Below, one piece after another: positions 9,335-18,334 of a DNA stretch of 56,339 bases (its first letter is position 1; each line of letters starts with the position of its first letter). Location of the stretch: positions 1-56,339 of the forward strand of contig CAMEDC010000016.1 in the NCBI GenBank assembly GCA_945913255.1. The letters are read 5' to 3'. The notes beneath the pieces were generated by a model. That model worked only from the letters and a program-made list of their open reading frames with translations. It did no database searches and was not told the origin of the DNA. The translations under genes were made by a program, and so were the position numbers. The stretch comes from an uncultured Lachnospiraceae bacterium. GTDB lineage: Bacteria > Bacillota > Clostridia > Lachnospirales > Lachnospiraceae.

Positions 9335-10196
9335 GGTTAGCATTGTATTACCGATTTATAATGGTGAAGAGCATATTGGACAGGCGATAGAGAGTATATT
9401 GGGGCAATCCTTTACGGATTTTGAATTGATTGTAGTAAATGATTGTTCTACGGATAATACATTGGAAATTGTTCAGCAGTATGCTCATAAAGACAAGCGT
9501 ATTGTGGTTGTTAATAATGAAGTAAATAAGCGATTACCGGCATCATTGAACGAGGGATTTAAACGTGCCCGGGGAGATTATTATACTTGGACATCCGATG
9601 ACAATGCATACATGGAGAATGCTATTAAGTGTATGCACGATGAGTTGGAGGCAAAACCGAATGTTGGATTAGTGTATTGCGACACAAGGTTGATTGATGC
9701 AGAAGGTAGTGTACTTAGAGATAATTTATATCCGGAACCAACCAGTCTGGTTATGAAGAATTGTATCGGGGCATGTTTTATGTACAGGCGAACCATAGCT
9801 GAAATGGTGGGGGAATATGACGTAAATATGTTTTTGGCAGAAGATTATGATTACTGGATGCGTATTTATCAGAAATCTCAAATTGCGCATATCGGTGAGA
9901 TACAATACTTGTACAGAATCCATGATAAAAGTCTGTCTGCTACCAGAGCGCAGCAGGTAAAAGAGCAGACAGTAAAGTTATGGATGAAATACTTTGACTT
10001 CATAATGGAAAAGCTGGAAAATACGAAGCAGAAAGAAGAGTTTTTTGATTTATTCTATTCTTATTCGCAGGACAAAGGAAGGGCTTTACAGTTTTTGAAC
10101 AAGTATTGGAAAGGCTATGTTCTGAAAATGAAATGTAAATTGAAAATGAGTGCCATTAAACATAGGTTACTGAACGTAAAAAATGGAGGTAAATAA
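9327..10196 (+). CDS. Glycosyltransferase family 2 (GT-A)
   Basis: A 289-residue inverting glycosyltransferase of family 2. It opens with CKVSIVLPIYNGEEHIGQAI and has VVNDCSTDNT near residues 36-45. The metal-binding motif is TSDDN near 88-92, and the late catalytic-base region is LAEDYDYWMRIY near 169-180. Start 9327 (MCKVS) is chosen over the in-frame ATG at 9315 because GGAGAG lies at proper spacing. It overlaps the GT4 stop (ATGTGTAA), so the two are coupled. The C-terminal 70 residues are basic and mostly helical. It probably adds one sugar of the repeat unit; specificity is unknown. Confidence 0.87.
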   Translation: MCKVSIVLPIYNGEEHIGQAIESILGQSFTDFELIVVNDCSTDNTLEIVQQYAHKDKRIVVVNNEVNKRLPASLNEGFKRARGDYYTWTSDDNAYMENAIKCMHDELEAKPNVGLVYCDTRLIDAEGSVLRDNLYPEPTSLVMKNCIGACFMYRRTIAEMVGEYDVNMFLAEDYDYWMRIYQKSQIAHIGEIQYLYRIHDKSLSATRAQQVKEQTVKLWMKYFDFIMEKLENTKQKEEFFDLFYSYSQDKGRALQFLNKYWKGYVLKMKCKLKMSAIKHRLLNVKNGGK

Positions 10197-10201
10197 AGGC
10201 A

Positions 10202-11170
10202 GTGGAGAAAACAAATATTAAGCTTAGCATTGTGATGCTGAGCTATAATCACGAATTATATATCCGCCAGGCATTGGAAAGTGTATTAAAACAACCTGTG
10301 AATTTTCAGTTTGAAATATTATTGGGTGATGATGCATCCACAGACAATACAGTAAAAGTCGTACAGGAAGTTATGGACGAATATCCCGGAATTATAAAAC
10401 TCTATGCAAATAAAGAAAATGTCGGGGCGACCAGAAATCAGCATAATTTGCTGATAAATACGCAGGGGGAATATATTACTTATCTGGAAGGAGATGATTA
10501 TTGGGAAATAACAGAAGAATTGCAAAAGTCGATTGATTTTTTGGACAAGCATTCTGAGTATATAGGAATAGGGAGATTTAACAAGAATTATAGTGAACGA
10601 CTGCAGAAGATTATTTCGGTGAATTCAAGTATTCCCAAAAAGGAATGGGTTGCTGATTTAGATAGTTGGAAGAAAGAAAAAGCTTTCGGCGCATGTATAT
10701 ACCGTAATTTTTATCGCGAGAAGGAAGATTTTTCAATCATCTATAAGTCGACCCGAGATGCAGGTGAACGTACGATGGGCTTCTTAATGATGCAACGTGG
10801 AAATATTTATGTGACCAGGGAAGCGTGGGAAGTAAAACGGTGTGATCGTATTCAAGGTGCAAGTAATTACAATTCAATTTATACTCCGGTTGCAAGATGG
10901 CTGGATCCTATTAATGAGTATAAAATGATTGAAGAGCAATATCATGTCAATTTGAGAAGACGTAGATGGCATGCAATGCTAAACCTATATAAGGCGTGCA
11001 ATAGAGAGGGAAAAAGAGAAGTTTATACACAAGTTGTTTCAGAATACGATAAAGTAGATAGAATGTTACTTAGTCTGTGGATTTGGACGAAAAAGTTGCA
11101 GGAAGTTATTACCAAGCCGTTTGTCATGGTTGTAGCAAAGTTACGTTGCATAAGGAGGAAAAATGTCTAA
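10202..11170 (+). CDS. Glycosyltransferase family 2 (GT-A)
   Basis: A 322-residue family 2 glycosyltransferase, translated from a GTG start with GGAGG about eleven bases upstream. Motifs: KLSIVMLSYNHELYIRQALE at the N-terminus, LGDDASTDNT near residues 40-49, and YLEGDDYWE near 94-102 as the D-x-D equivalent. The middle region (EKAFGACIYRNFYREKEDF) replaces the common E-D-x-x-Y-W motif, so the acceptor-binding part is divergent. It overlaps the next gene, an ABC exporter, by eight bases, linking the last assembly step with export. Confidence 0.84.
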   Translation: MEKTNIKLSIVMLSYNHELYIRQALESVLKQPVNFQFEILLGDDASTDNTVKVVQEVMDEYPGIIKLYANKENVGATRNQHNLLINTQGEYITYLEGDDYWEITEELQKSIDFLDKHSEYIGIGRFNKNYSERLQKIISVNSSIPKKEWVADLDSWKKEKAFGACIYRNFYREKEDFSIIYKSTRDAGERTMGFLMMQRGNIYVTREAWEVKRCDRIQGASNYNSIYTPVARWLDPINEYKMIEEQYHVNLRRRRWHAMLNLYKACNREGKREVYTQVVSEYDKVDRMLLSLWIWTKKLQEVITKPFVMVVAKLRCIRRKNV

Positions 11171-12941
11171 TATTAGAGCATTTACAGAGGTAATTAAAAA
11201 GTTAGGTTTTATTTTAACCGGTAAGCAGAGACGAAAAAGTCTTTTATGCCTGATATTCAGTTTGGGAAGTGGCATTTTAGAAACATTAGGTATTGCTGTT
11301 ATTATGCCTTTTCTGTATGCTTTGTTGACTCCGGAGGCGTTACGCAGCAAGCCCTATATAGCGACTGCGATGAAGGTGCTGCATATTGAGTCGGATTTTG
11401 GTATGATTGCAATGTTAGGAGTTTTTATTGTAATTATCTATTTTCTGAAAAATGCAATTTTACTGTTATATAATTATTTTAAAGTAAGTGCCGGTACTAC
11501 AATTCGCAAAGAGCTTTCTCTGGAAATGCTGTCTGCTTACTTTGCAAAGCCGTATACCTTTTTCCTGGATGTGAATACATCAGAAGTATTACGGGGAATT
11601 GGCTCTGATGTGGATTGCACATATGTTATTCTGGATAATGTTTTTATTGTAATCACGGCTATTGTAAAAATAGTGTTTATTGGGGCATATTTGGTGATAA
11701 CAGATACGTTTATGTCTATTGGATTATTACTTGTTGCATGTATCCTTATGTTCACTGCAATCGGAATTTTCAGACCGACTTTACGAAGATTAGGAGTTGA
11801 GCAAAGAGAGGCAATTACCGAACAGGGAAAGTGGGGAATTCAAGCAGTAAGCGGAATTAAAGAAATTAAGGTTACAAATAGGTGTAAGCAATTTGAACAA
11901 AAATATGAAGAAGCATTTAAACGCAGACAAAAAGCAGAACTTACTTATGGAGTTATTTCAGCAATTCCGTCACCGTTGTTGGAGACAATCACAATTGCGG
12001 GGATGATGGTAGTTGTAATAGCGAGAATGGGAATGAATCTGGATGCAAATGATTTTGTTGTTACTTGTGCTTCGTTTGCATTGGGAGCGATGAGAATACT
12101 TCCATCTGTATCAATTATTATAGGAAGTATAAATAGCATTGTCATGAATAAGCCTTCAATGGAAGATGCATATACAAATCTGAAAGAGATAAGAACACAG
12201 AATAAAGTAACTACTGTAGAAACGGAAGGCGAGAAAAACAGCAAATCATTGACAATGAGTGAAAAGATATCACTCCGTAATATTTGTTGGAAGTACCCGC
12301 GTTCAGAAAAATATATTTTGAAGAATGTAAATCTTGAGATAAAAAAGGGTGAGTCTGTAGCAATTATTGGTGCCTCAGGTGCGGGAAAAACAACTCTGGC
12401 AGATGTTATTCTAGGATTATTAAAGCCGGAACAAGGACAGATTGAACTTGATGGAGTAGATATTTCGGCAATAACCGATGCGTGGTCCACATTAGTTGGT
12501 TATGTTCCTCAAATGGTATATTTGCTGGATGATACAATCAGAAATAATATTTTATTTGGCCTTGATTATGAAGGGGATGATAAAATATGGGATGTATTGA
12601 AACAGGCGCAACTTGATGAATTTGTACGCAATTTGCCGGAACAGCTGGATGCAATGGTCGGTGAACGGGGAATTAAGTTTTCGGGAGGCCAGCGGCAGCG
12701 TGTTGCGATTGCAAGGGCGTTATACTATAATCCCCAGATATTGATACTGGACGAAGCAACTTCTGCGTTAGATACAGATACGGAAACTGCAGTAATGGAA
12801 TCCGTAGAAGCATTACAAGGGAAAAAGACGATGGTTATTATTGCGCATAGGCTTGACACGATTAGAAAGTGTGACAAAATATATGAAGTTGAAGACGGTC
12901 AGATATATGCAAGAACGCATGAAGAAATATTTGGAAATTAA
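11163..12941 (+). CDS. ABC exporter, fused permease and ATPase (MsbA/PglK-like)
   Basis: A 592-residue half-transporter with an N-terminal six-helix membrane domain (about residues 20-320) and a C-terminal nucleotide-binding domain. Walker A is GASGAGKTT near residue 402, the ABC signature is SGGQRQR near 506, Walker B is ILILDEATSALD near 526, and the switch histidine lies in IIAHRLDT. Homodimers of this type (for example PglK) flip lipid-linked oligosaccharides across the membrane. Its position after the glycosyltransferases suggests that role here. Much of the ATPase domain can be aligned by eye with the second exporter at 53592, but the codon use differs strongly. A lipid or peptide substrate cannot be excluded. 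Confidence 0.88.
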   Translation: MSNIRAFTEVIKKLGFILTGKQRRKSLLCLIFSLGSGILETLGIAVIMPFLYALLTPEALRSKPYIATAMKVLHIESDFGMIAMLGVFIVIIYFLKNAILLLYNYFKVSAGTTIRKELSLEMLSAYFAKPYTFFLDVNTSEVLRGIGSDVDCTYVILDNVFIVITAIVKIVFIGAYLVITDTFMSIGLLLVACILMFTAIGIFRPTLRRLGVEQREAITEQGKWGIQAVSGIKEIKVTNRCKQFEQKYEEAFKRRQKAELTYGVISAIPSPLLETITIAGMMVVVIARMGMNLDANDFVVTCASFALGAMRILPSVSIIIGSINSIVMNKPSMEDAYTNLKEIRTQNKVTTVETEGEKNSKSLTMSEKISLRNICWKYPRSEKYILKNVNLEIKKGESVAIIGASGAGKTTLADVILGLLKPEQGQIELDGVDISAITDAWSTLVGYVPQMVYLLDDTIRNNILFGLDYEGDDKIWDVLKQAQLDEFVRNLPEQLDAMVGERGIKFSGGQRQRVAIARALYYNPQILILDEATSALDTDTETAVMESVEALQGKKTMVIIAHRLDTIRKCDKIYEVEDGQIYARTHEEIFGN

Positions 12942-12981
12942 ATGGGAAAAAGTGTAGAATGACTGCACGATAGAGGTAGAG

Positions 12982-13932
12982 ATGATACGTAAAATTAAAT
13001 GGTTATTCTATTATGCACAGTGGTGGTTGGCCGTTCATTATGAGAATTTTACACATCGGAAGATTGAACGAGTTGGTAAAAAATACGGAGGGAGTAAATA
13101 TCTGTCAGCATCGGAGGGAAATGCAAAGATTAAGGAACTCATTTTGTCCGGCCGTCCTTTCGCTTGCTGCAGATGGGGAACTTCTGAAATAGAATGCCTG
13201 ATACAACTCGATAAAAATTCGATTTGGGGAACTACAAATCTACCGGAAGAGGCAGAGTCGTATCGCTTATGTGATAATGATAACGGCCTCGGAATACAAA
13301 AGTTTGGCGAACTATCGAGAGAGGCTTGCGAGAATGCAGATATTATCTGTGTTTGGAATAAATGGTTAGAAGACTATTATGTCAGTACAATTAAGGGGAT
13401 AAAAAAGAAGTATGTCGGAACAGCAAATATGTTGGAAGCATACGATTTTGAAAATCCGTGGACTGAGGCTTTAGAAGGGAAAAAAGTCTTAGTGGTAAGT
13501 CCGTTTGCGGAGTTGATTGAATCACAGTATGAAAAACATAGAGAACAACTTTTCAAAAATAGAAAAATTTTACCACTGTTTCAACTTGAGACATTACAAT
13601 CGGTGTGGGCATTTGGGGTTGCCAAAGATGCAAGATTTAAGGATTGGGTTGAGGCGTACGAATACTTATACCGTGAAATCATGAAGAAAGATTTTGATAT
13701 TGCATTGTTGGGCTGCGGACCTTTTGGTATTTGGCTTGCACCGAGAATTAAGCAAGCAGGGAAATCAGCGATACAAATAGGTGGAGCACTTCAAATATTG
13801 TTCGGCATTAAAGGAAAACGCTGGGAGAATCAGGAAGCTTTTCAACAGATGTTTAATGAATACTGGGTTTATCCGGAAAACCCCCAATCTGAGATTGATT
13901 TATCTAAGGTTGATGATGGGTGTTATTGGTAA
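12982..13932 (+). CDS. GT-D-fold (DUF1792-like) putative glycosyltransferase
   Basis: A 316-residue protein related by motif to the GT-D glycosyltransferase fold described for DUF1792. Near residues 61-71 it reads ACCRWGTSEIECL, matching the R-x-G-D/T-x-E segment that binds the donor in that family. Near 241-282 it has LLGCGPFGIWLAPRIKQAG followed by IQIGGALQILFGIKGKRW, the other conserved block. The acidic D of the usual G-D-G-E is replaced by T-S-E, so only the glutamate remains. An N-terminal hydrophobic or aromatic stretch (WLFYYAQWWLAVHY) may attach it to the membrane. It is 40 bases after the ABC exporter and 21 bases before the pyruvyl transferase gene. Function is inferred from fold and context. 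Confidence 0.6.
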   Translation: MIRKIKWLFYYAQWWLAVHYENFTHRKIERVGKKYGGSKYLSASEGNAKIKELILSGRPFACCRWGTSEIECLIQLDKNSIWGTTNLPEEAESYRLCDNDNGLGIQKFGELSREACENADIICVWNKWLEDYYVSTIKGIKKKYVGTANMLEAYDFENPWTEALEGKKVLVVSPFAELIESQYEKHREQLFKNRKILPLFQLETLQSVWAFGVAKDARFKDWVEAYEYLYREIMKKDFDIALLGCGPFGIWLAPRIKQAGKSAIQIGGALQILFGIKGKRWENQEAFQQMFNEYWVYPENPQSEIDLSKVDDGCYW

Positions 13933-13953
13933 AGAGTATAGGGAGGCTAATAA

Positions 13954-15246
13954 ATGAAGATATTAATTTGGGGTGAACTCAAATTTGGAGGCCCGTTCGA
14001 TATATTTAGGCAACTTGATTATCATACAATATTTACGGAACTTCAGGAGAATTATCATTCTACAAATTTTAATGTAGGAAATAAAGTATGGATTCAAGGA
14101 ATCGTATCTGCTTTGTTAACGGAAGATAATGAATTGTTTTTTTATAATCCGGACGAAACTTGGGATGTTATTAATGAAAAGTATGATAGAATAGTATATT
14201 CGGCAGCTAATTTGTTAAACTGCGCGCATAAAGAATTGCTAAGTACACTTGCAAGACTTTTTAAAAACAGTCGCATACCGGTATATGTTATTGCTGTAGG
14301 AGCACAAGCAAAATGCTACGATGAAATTCATACGTTATCTTCTTATTTAAAAAAGGAGATAAGTGAATTTGTTAACAGTATTTATCAAACGGGTGGAGAA
14401 ATTGCATGTAGAGGTTATTTTACCAAAGAATTACTGGATGATGTTTGCCCTAACTCTGCAGTTGTTACGGGATGTCCGTCTTTATTTCAAAACGGGCGTG
14501 ACCTGAGAGTGACAAAAAAGGGTGAAAAAGCGAATCCTATACTTAATGGAAAAGTGCTATTAAGCAAAGAGGTGATTGACGCTTATCCGGAATGTGTATA
14601 TATAGACCAGGATCAGTGGCTGCAATTATCTTATGATGAAAGTATATATACAGGAAGAAGTAAAAAAAGTTGTATTTCAGATATTATTTATGAGAAAGGT
14701 AAGGACAATACGGAACTGTTCTTGGAAGGAAGAATAAAAGTATTTTATGATGTGCCTGAATGGCACAAATTCTTATGTGATAGTAGTTACAACTTTTCGC
14801 TGGGATCACGGATTCATGGAAGTATTATGTCAATTTTAAGTGGGATTCCTGCCATGGTGTGTGCAATAGACTCACGAACAAGGGAAATGGCTGAGTTTTT
14901 TGATATACCATACTATTTACCGACAGATGAAAAAGTTGATATACAGAGAATGTATGAAACCGCTGATTACAGCAAGTTTAATATGCGTTTTCCGGAAGTA
15001 TATGATAATTATAATGCATTTTTGCAAAAATGCGGTTTGGTAAAGCAGGTTAATATGGATAATGCTTTCTGGAAGAAGGAGATGCCAATACAAAATCTTG
15101 ATATGATCAATAAGAGAAAAGAACTATATCAGATATTGTGCAGTAAAGATTTAAGAAATCAATTTTATTTTGCTGTAGCGCCTAAGCTTAGACGCATAGT
15201 AAGAAGAAAAATAAACGTACAGTCAATTGAAGAAAAGTATCAATAA
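13954..15246 (+). CDS. Polysaccharide pyruvyl transferase family protein
   Basis: A 430-residue protein of the polysaccharide pyruvyl transferase family (CsaB/WcaK type), which places a pyruvate ketal from phosphoenolpyruvate onto a sugar of a cell-surface polymer. Recognition rests on the segments VYVIAVGAQAKCY near residues 109-121, a CRGYFTKELLDD segment, and the family hallmark FSLGSRIHGSIMSILSGIPA near 280-299, where R-x-H-G is the conserved basic site. AGGGAGG stands nine bases before the ATG. The extended C-terminus (about 90 residues) is not typical and is lysine- and arginine-rich. The gene lies between the GT-D protein and WbqC, suggesting that the finished glycan is acidic and decorated. 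Confidence 0.78.
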   Translation: MKILIWGELKFGGPFDIFRQLDYHTIFTELQENYHSTNFNVGNKVWIQGIVSALLTEDNELFFYNPDETWDVINEKYDRIVYSAANLLNCAHKELLSTLARLFKNSRIPVYVIAVGAQAKCYDEIHTLSSYLKKEISEFVNSIYQTGGEIACRGYFTKELLDDVCPNSAVVTGCPSLFQNGRDLRVTKKGEKANPILNGKVLLSKEVIDAYPECVYIDQDQWLQLSYDESIYTGRSKKSCISDIIYEKGKDNTELFLEGRIKVFYDVPEWHKFLCDSSYNFSLGSRIHGSIMSILSGIPAMVCAIDSRTREMAEFFDIPYYLPTDEKVDIQRMYETADYSKFNMRFPEVYDNYNAFLQKCGLVKQVNMDNAFWKKEMPIQNLDMINKRKELYQILCSKDLRNQFYFAVAPKLRRIVRRKINVQSIEEKYQ

Positions 15247-15258
15247 AGGAGAATATTG

Positions 15259-15963
15259 ATGAAACTTGGAATCATGCAACCTTATTTCTTCCCTTATATA
15301 GGGTACTGGCAATTAATGAATACGGTTGATAAATACGTGATTTACGACGATGTGAATTTTATTAAGCAAGGATGGATTAATAGAAACCGTATTCTGGCAA
15401 ATGGAAAAGTGCAGTATATAAATTTGCCGATGCTGGGAGCAAGCTCTAATAAACTTATTAATCAAGTGGGAGTCAATAATTCACCGCAACTGTTGGCAAA
15501 AATCATGCGAACTGTTGAAATGGCATACAGTAAAGCTCCTTTTTTTAATGAAGTATATCCGATATTAGAAAAATGTATTTATTGTAGCAAAGATAATGTA
15601 GCGGATTATATAGCGGAGTCTTTTTATCTTATCGGAGAGTACATGGGTATAAAAACGGAGTTTATTTTTTCTTCCTCATTGCAAAAGGATTGTACTCTGA
15701 GAGGGCAGGAGAAAGTTTTACATATATGCGATTTATTACATGCCGAAGAATATTATAATGCAATTGGTGGAAAAGAATTGTATCAATCGGAGCGATTTTC
15801 GGAAAGAGGAATAAAACTAAACTTTTTGCGAACAAAAGAAATAGAATATCCGCAGTTTGGAAATGAATTTGTTCCGGGTTTATCTATTATTGATGTAATG
15901 ATGTTTAATTCAGTGGAGAAAATTCAAAAACTCTTAACTGAATTTGAAGTTGAGTATAACTGA
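15259..15963 (+). CDS. WbqC-like family protein
   Basis: A 234-residue WbqC family protein. It begins KLGIMQPYFFPYIGYWQLMN and continues with DKYVIYDDVNFIKQGWINRN, which are the defining conserved blocks. WbqC proteins are frequent in O-antigen and capsule loci next to DegT-type aminotransferases and have been proposed to attach an amino-acid or acyl group to a 4-amino-4,6-dideoxy sugar; I treat that as a proposal. Here the aminotransferase gene follows directly, fitting that pairing. TTG at 15256 is in frame immediately before ATG 15259, and AAAGGAG is eight bases upstream of the latter. Confidence 0.82.
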   Translation: MKLGIMQPYFFPYIGYWQLMNTVDKYVIYDDVNFIKQGWINRNRILANGKVQYINLPMLGASSNKLINQVGVNNSPQLLAKIMRTVEMAYSKAPFFNEVYPILEKCIYCSKDNVADYIAESFYLIGEYMGIKTEFIFSSSLQKDCTLRGQEKVLHICDLLHAEEYYNAIGGKELYQSERFSERGIKLNFLRTKEIEYPQFGNEFVPGLSIIDVMMFNSVEKIQKLLTEFEVEYN

Positions 15964-16032
15964 ATCAAAGAAGAATGAAGACCGGAAGGATTAACATTAT
16001 ATGCTATTTAGGGAGCATCGAGGAGACAGCTT

Positions 16033-17148
16033 ATGGAAAAAGAAATATTAGTAACACGTTCGTCAATGCCTGATTTAGAAGAATATGTTGAAGAGATACG
16101 CGGCTTATGGGACAGTCATTGGCTGACTAATATGGGAGAAAAACATAATGCATTAGAGAGGGGACTAAAGGAATATCTTCAGATTCCGAATATTTCCTTG
16201 TTTTCCAATGGACATATGGCGTTGGAACTGGTAATTCAGGCGATGGGATTTCCTGAGGGAGGAGAGGTAATTACAACTCCGTTTACCTTTGCATCAACAA
16301 CGCATGCAATTGTTCGAAACGGATTAAAGCCTGTTTTTTGTGATATTTCAGAAGATACTTATACTATGGATGCTTCAAAAATAGAGGAATTAATAACGGA
16401 CAAGACTTGTGCGATTATTCCGGTTCATGTTTATGGAAATGTTTGTGATGTAGAGAAAATTGAGGAGATTGCTCATAAAAACCATTTGAAGGTGATTTAT
16501 GATGCAGCGCATGCATTTGGTATTTCTTATAAAGGCAGAGGAATTGGGAACTATGGAGATGCTGCGATGTTTAGCTTTCATGCTACGAAGGTATATAATA
16601 CAATTGAGGGCGGTGCAGTATGCTTTCGGGATGAGCAATTAGGGAAGAGACTAAACCAATTAAAAAATTTTGGCATTGAGGATGAAGAGCATGTATCAGG
16701 TGTAGGTGCAAATGCAAAGATGAATGAGTTTCAGGCGGCAATGGGGTTATGCAACTTGCGACACATTGACGTTGAAATTTCGAAGCGGAAAAATGTGTAT
16801 GAACGATATATGAAAAACTTGAATACTATACCTGGGATTACGTTGCCTCATGAACAATGCGATGTAAAGCCAAATTTTGCATATTTTCCCGTAGTAATTG
16901 ATGATGAATATGGCTATAGCCGTGACTACATTCATCAGAGTTTGGCGAAAAAAGGAATACATGCCAGAAAATATTTTTATCCACTTACTAGTACATATGA
17001 ATGTTATGCAACTGATAATTCAGCTACAAATACGCCGATTGCATTACGAATTTCAAAGCAGGTACTGACACTTCCGATATATGCTGATTTACAATTAGAA
17101 GATGTCGATAGAATATGTAATATAATACGCGATAGTGTTGAACAATAA
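16033..17148 (+). CDS. DegT/DnrJ/EryC1/StrS-type sugar aminotransferase
   Basis: A 371-residue PLP-dependent aminotransferase acting on a nucleotide-linked keto sugar. FTFASTTHAIVRNGLKPVF carries the early family motif. VIYDAAHAFGISYKG near residues 155-169 holds the aspartate that contacts PLP. SFHATKVYNTIEGG near 181-194 contains the Schiff-base lysine. The opening VTRSSMPDLEEYVEEI resembles the VioA-like branch that makes dTDP-4-amino-4,6-dideoxyglucose, but sub-family assignment needs a tree. GAGGAGAC precedes the ATG. It is adjacent to wbqC, a plausible partner for modifying the new amino group. It is distinct from the two other aminotransferases in the window (26044 and 31268). Confidence 0.83.
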   Translation: MEKEILVTRSSMPDLEEYVEEIRGLWDSHWLTNMGEKHNALERGLKEYLQIPNISLFSNGHMALELVIQAMGFPEGGEVITTPFTFASTTHAIVRNGLKPVFCDISEDTYTMDASKIEELITDKTCAIIPVHVYGNVCDVEKIEEIAHKNHLKVIYDAAHAFGISYKGRGIGNYGDAAMFSFHATKVYNTIEGGAVCFRDEQLGKRLNQLKNFGIEDEEHVSGVGANAKMNEFQAAMGLCNLRHIDVEISKRKNVYERYMKNLNTIPGITLPHEQCDVKPNFAYFPVVIDDEYGYSRDYIHQSLAKKGIHARKYFYPLTSTYECYATDNSATNTPIALRISKQVLTLPIYADLQLEDVDRICNIIRDSVEQ

Positions 17149-17177
17149 GAATTAGCGTGTTGACTTTGGAGGATTCG

Positions 17178-18293
17178 ATGAAGGTATTGTTGGTGTTTGG
17201 CACACGACCGGAAGCTATTAAAATGTGTCCTTTGATACTTGAACTTAAAAAGCATAAAGAGATTGAATGTAAAGTTTGCCTTACAGGACAGCATAGGGAA
17301 ATGTTACGTCAGGTTATGGATGCTTTTGAGATTCAGGAGGACTATAATCTAGATATCATGCGCGAGCATCAGACTTTGACTACGATTACTACCGATGTAC
17401 TTATAGGAATAGGTGACATTTTGGAACAGGAAAAGCCGGATATTGTATTGGTTCATGGAGATACTACGACCTCATTTGCTGCTGCGTTAGCTGCGTTTTA
17501 CAGACAGATACCGGTAGGGCATGTAGAGGCTGGTTTGAGGACAGGTAATATATATTCTCCTTTTCCTGAAGAAATGAACCGGCTGTTGACAGGCCGTCTG
17601 GCAACATATCACTTTGCACCCACGAAACGTAATGAGGAGAATTTGCAGAGAGAGAATGTAGTGAATCATGTATATGTTACAGGAAATACTGTAATGGATG
17701 CATTTAAAACTACAGTAACTTCAGAATATGAATTTCACGATAGCTGCTTAAAAGAGGTAGACTATAAGAATAAACGTGTGATTACTGTGACAGCACATCG
17801 AAGAGAAAATCTGGGTATTCCTTTACAAAATATCTGTTATGCAATAAAGCGCCTGGCAGAAGAATACACGGATATCGAATTTGTCTATCCGGTACATTTA
17901 AACCCAGTGGTGAGAGAGACTGCGTATGCAATTTTGGAGAATATTCCACGGGTCAAGTTGGTAGAGCCATTAGATGTATTAGATATGCATAACCTTCTTG
18001 CAAGAAGTTATATGGTGATGACAGATTCGGGAGGGTTACAGGAAGAAGCTCCTTTTTTGGGAAAACCCGTTTTGGTAATGCGAACAGAGACTGAACGACC
18101 TGAGGCTGTGGATGCAGGAACAGTTAAAGTTGTGGGAGTAGATCAGGAAAAGATATATTGCACAGCAAAACTATTGTTAGATGAATCAGATGAATATTTG
18201 AAAATGGCGCATGCGGTTTCGCCATATGGAGACGGACATGCGAGTGAACGTATTGTGAATATTCTTGAAAAGATATCTATGAACAGAGAGTGA
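17178..18293 (+). CDS. wecB: UDP-N-acetylglucosamine 2-epimerase (non-hydrolysing)
   Basis: A 371-residue enzyme that interconverts UDP-GlcNAc and UDP-ManNAc. Conserved segments are VFGTRPEAIKMCPLI at residues 5-19, VHGDTTTSFAAALAAF near 93-108, HVEAGLRTGNIYSPFPEE near 115-132, and TDSGGLQEEAPFLGKPVLVMR near 281-301; together they identify the non-hydrolysing WecB/MnaA type. GTG at 17157 is in frame, but ATG 17178 with GGAGG six bases upstream is clearly the better start. UDP-ManNAc would feed a ManNAc-containing glycan or teichoic acid linkage unit. The dehydrogenase that follows is of the Ugd, not the WecC, type, so ManNAcA is not the expected product. Confidence 0.93.
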   Translation: MKVLLVFGTRPEAIKMCPLILELKKHKEIECKVCLTGQHREMLRQVMDAFEIQEDYNLDIMREHQTLTTITTDVLIGIGDILEQEKPDIVLVHGDTTTSFAAALAAFYRQIPVGHVEAGLRTGNIYSPFPEEMNRLLTGRLATYHFAPTKRNEENLQRENVVNHVYVTGNTVMDAFKTTVTSEYEFHDSCLKEVDYKNKRVITVTAHRRENLGIPLQNICYAIKRLAEEYTDIEFVYPVHLNPVVRETAYAILENIPRVKLVEPLDVLDMHNLLARSYMVMTDSGGLQEEAPFLGKPVLVMRTETERPEAVDAGTVKVVGVDQEKIYCTAKLLLDESDEYLKMAHAVSPYGDGHASERIVNILEKISMNRE

Positions 18294-18334
18294 TTTAAAT
18301 TACTTAGTCTGTTCGAAGGGAAAGAAGATGAATT

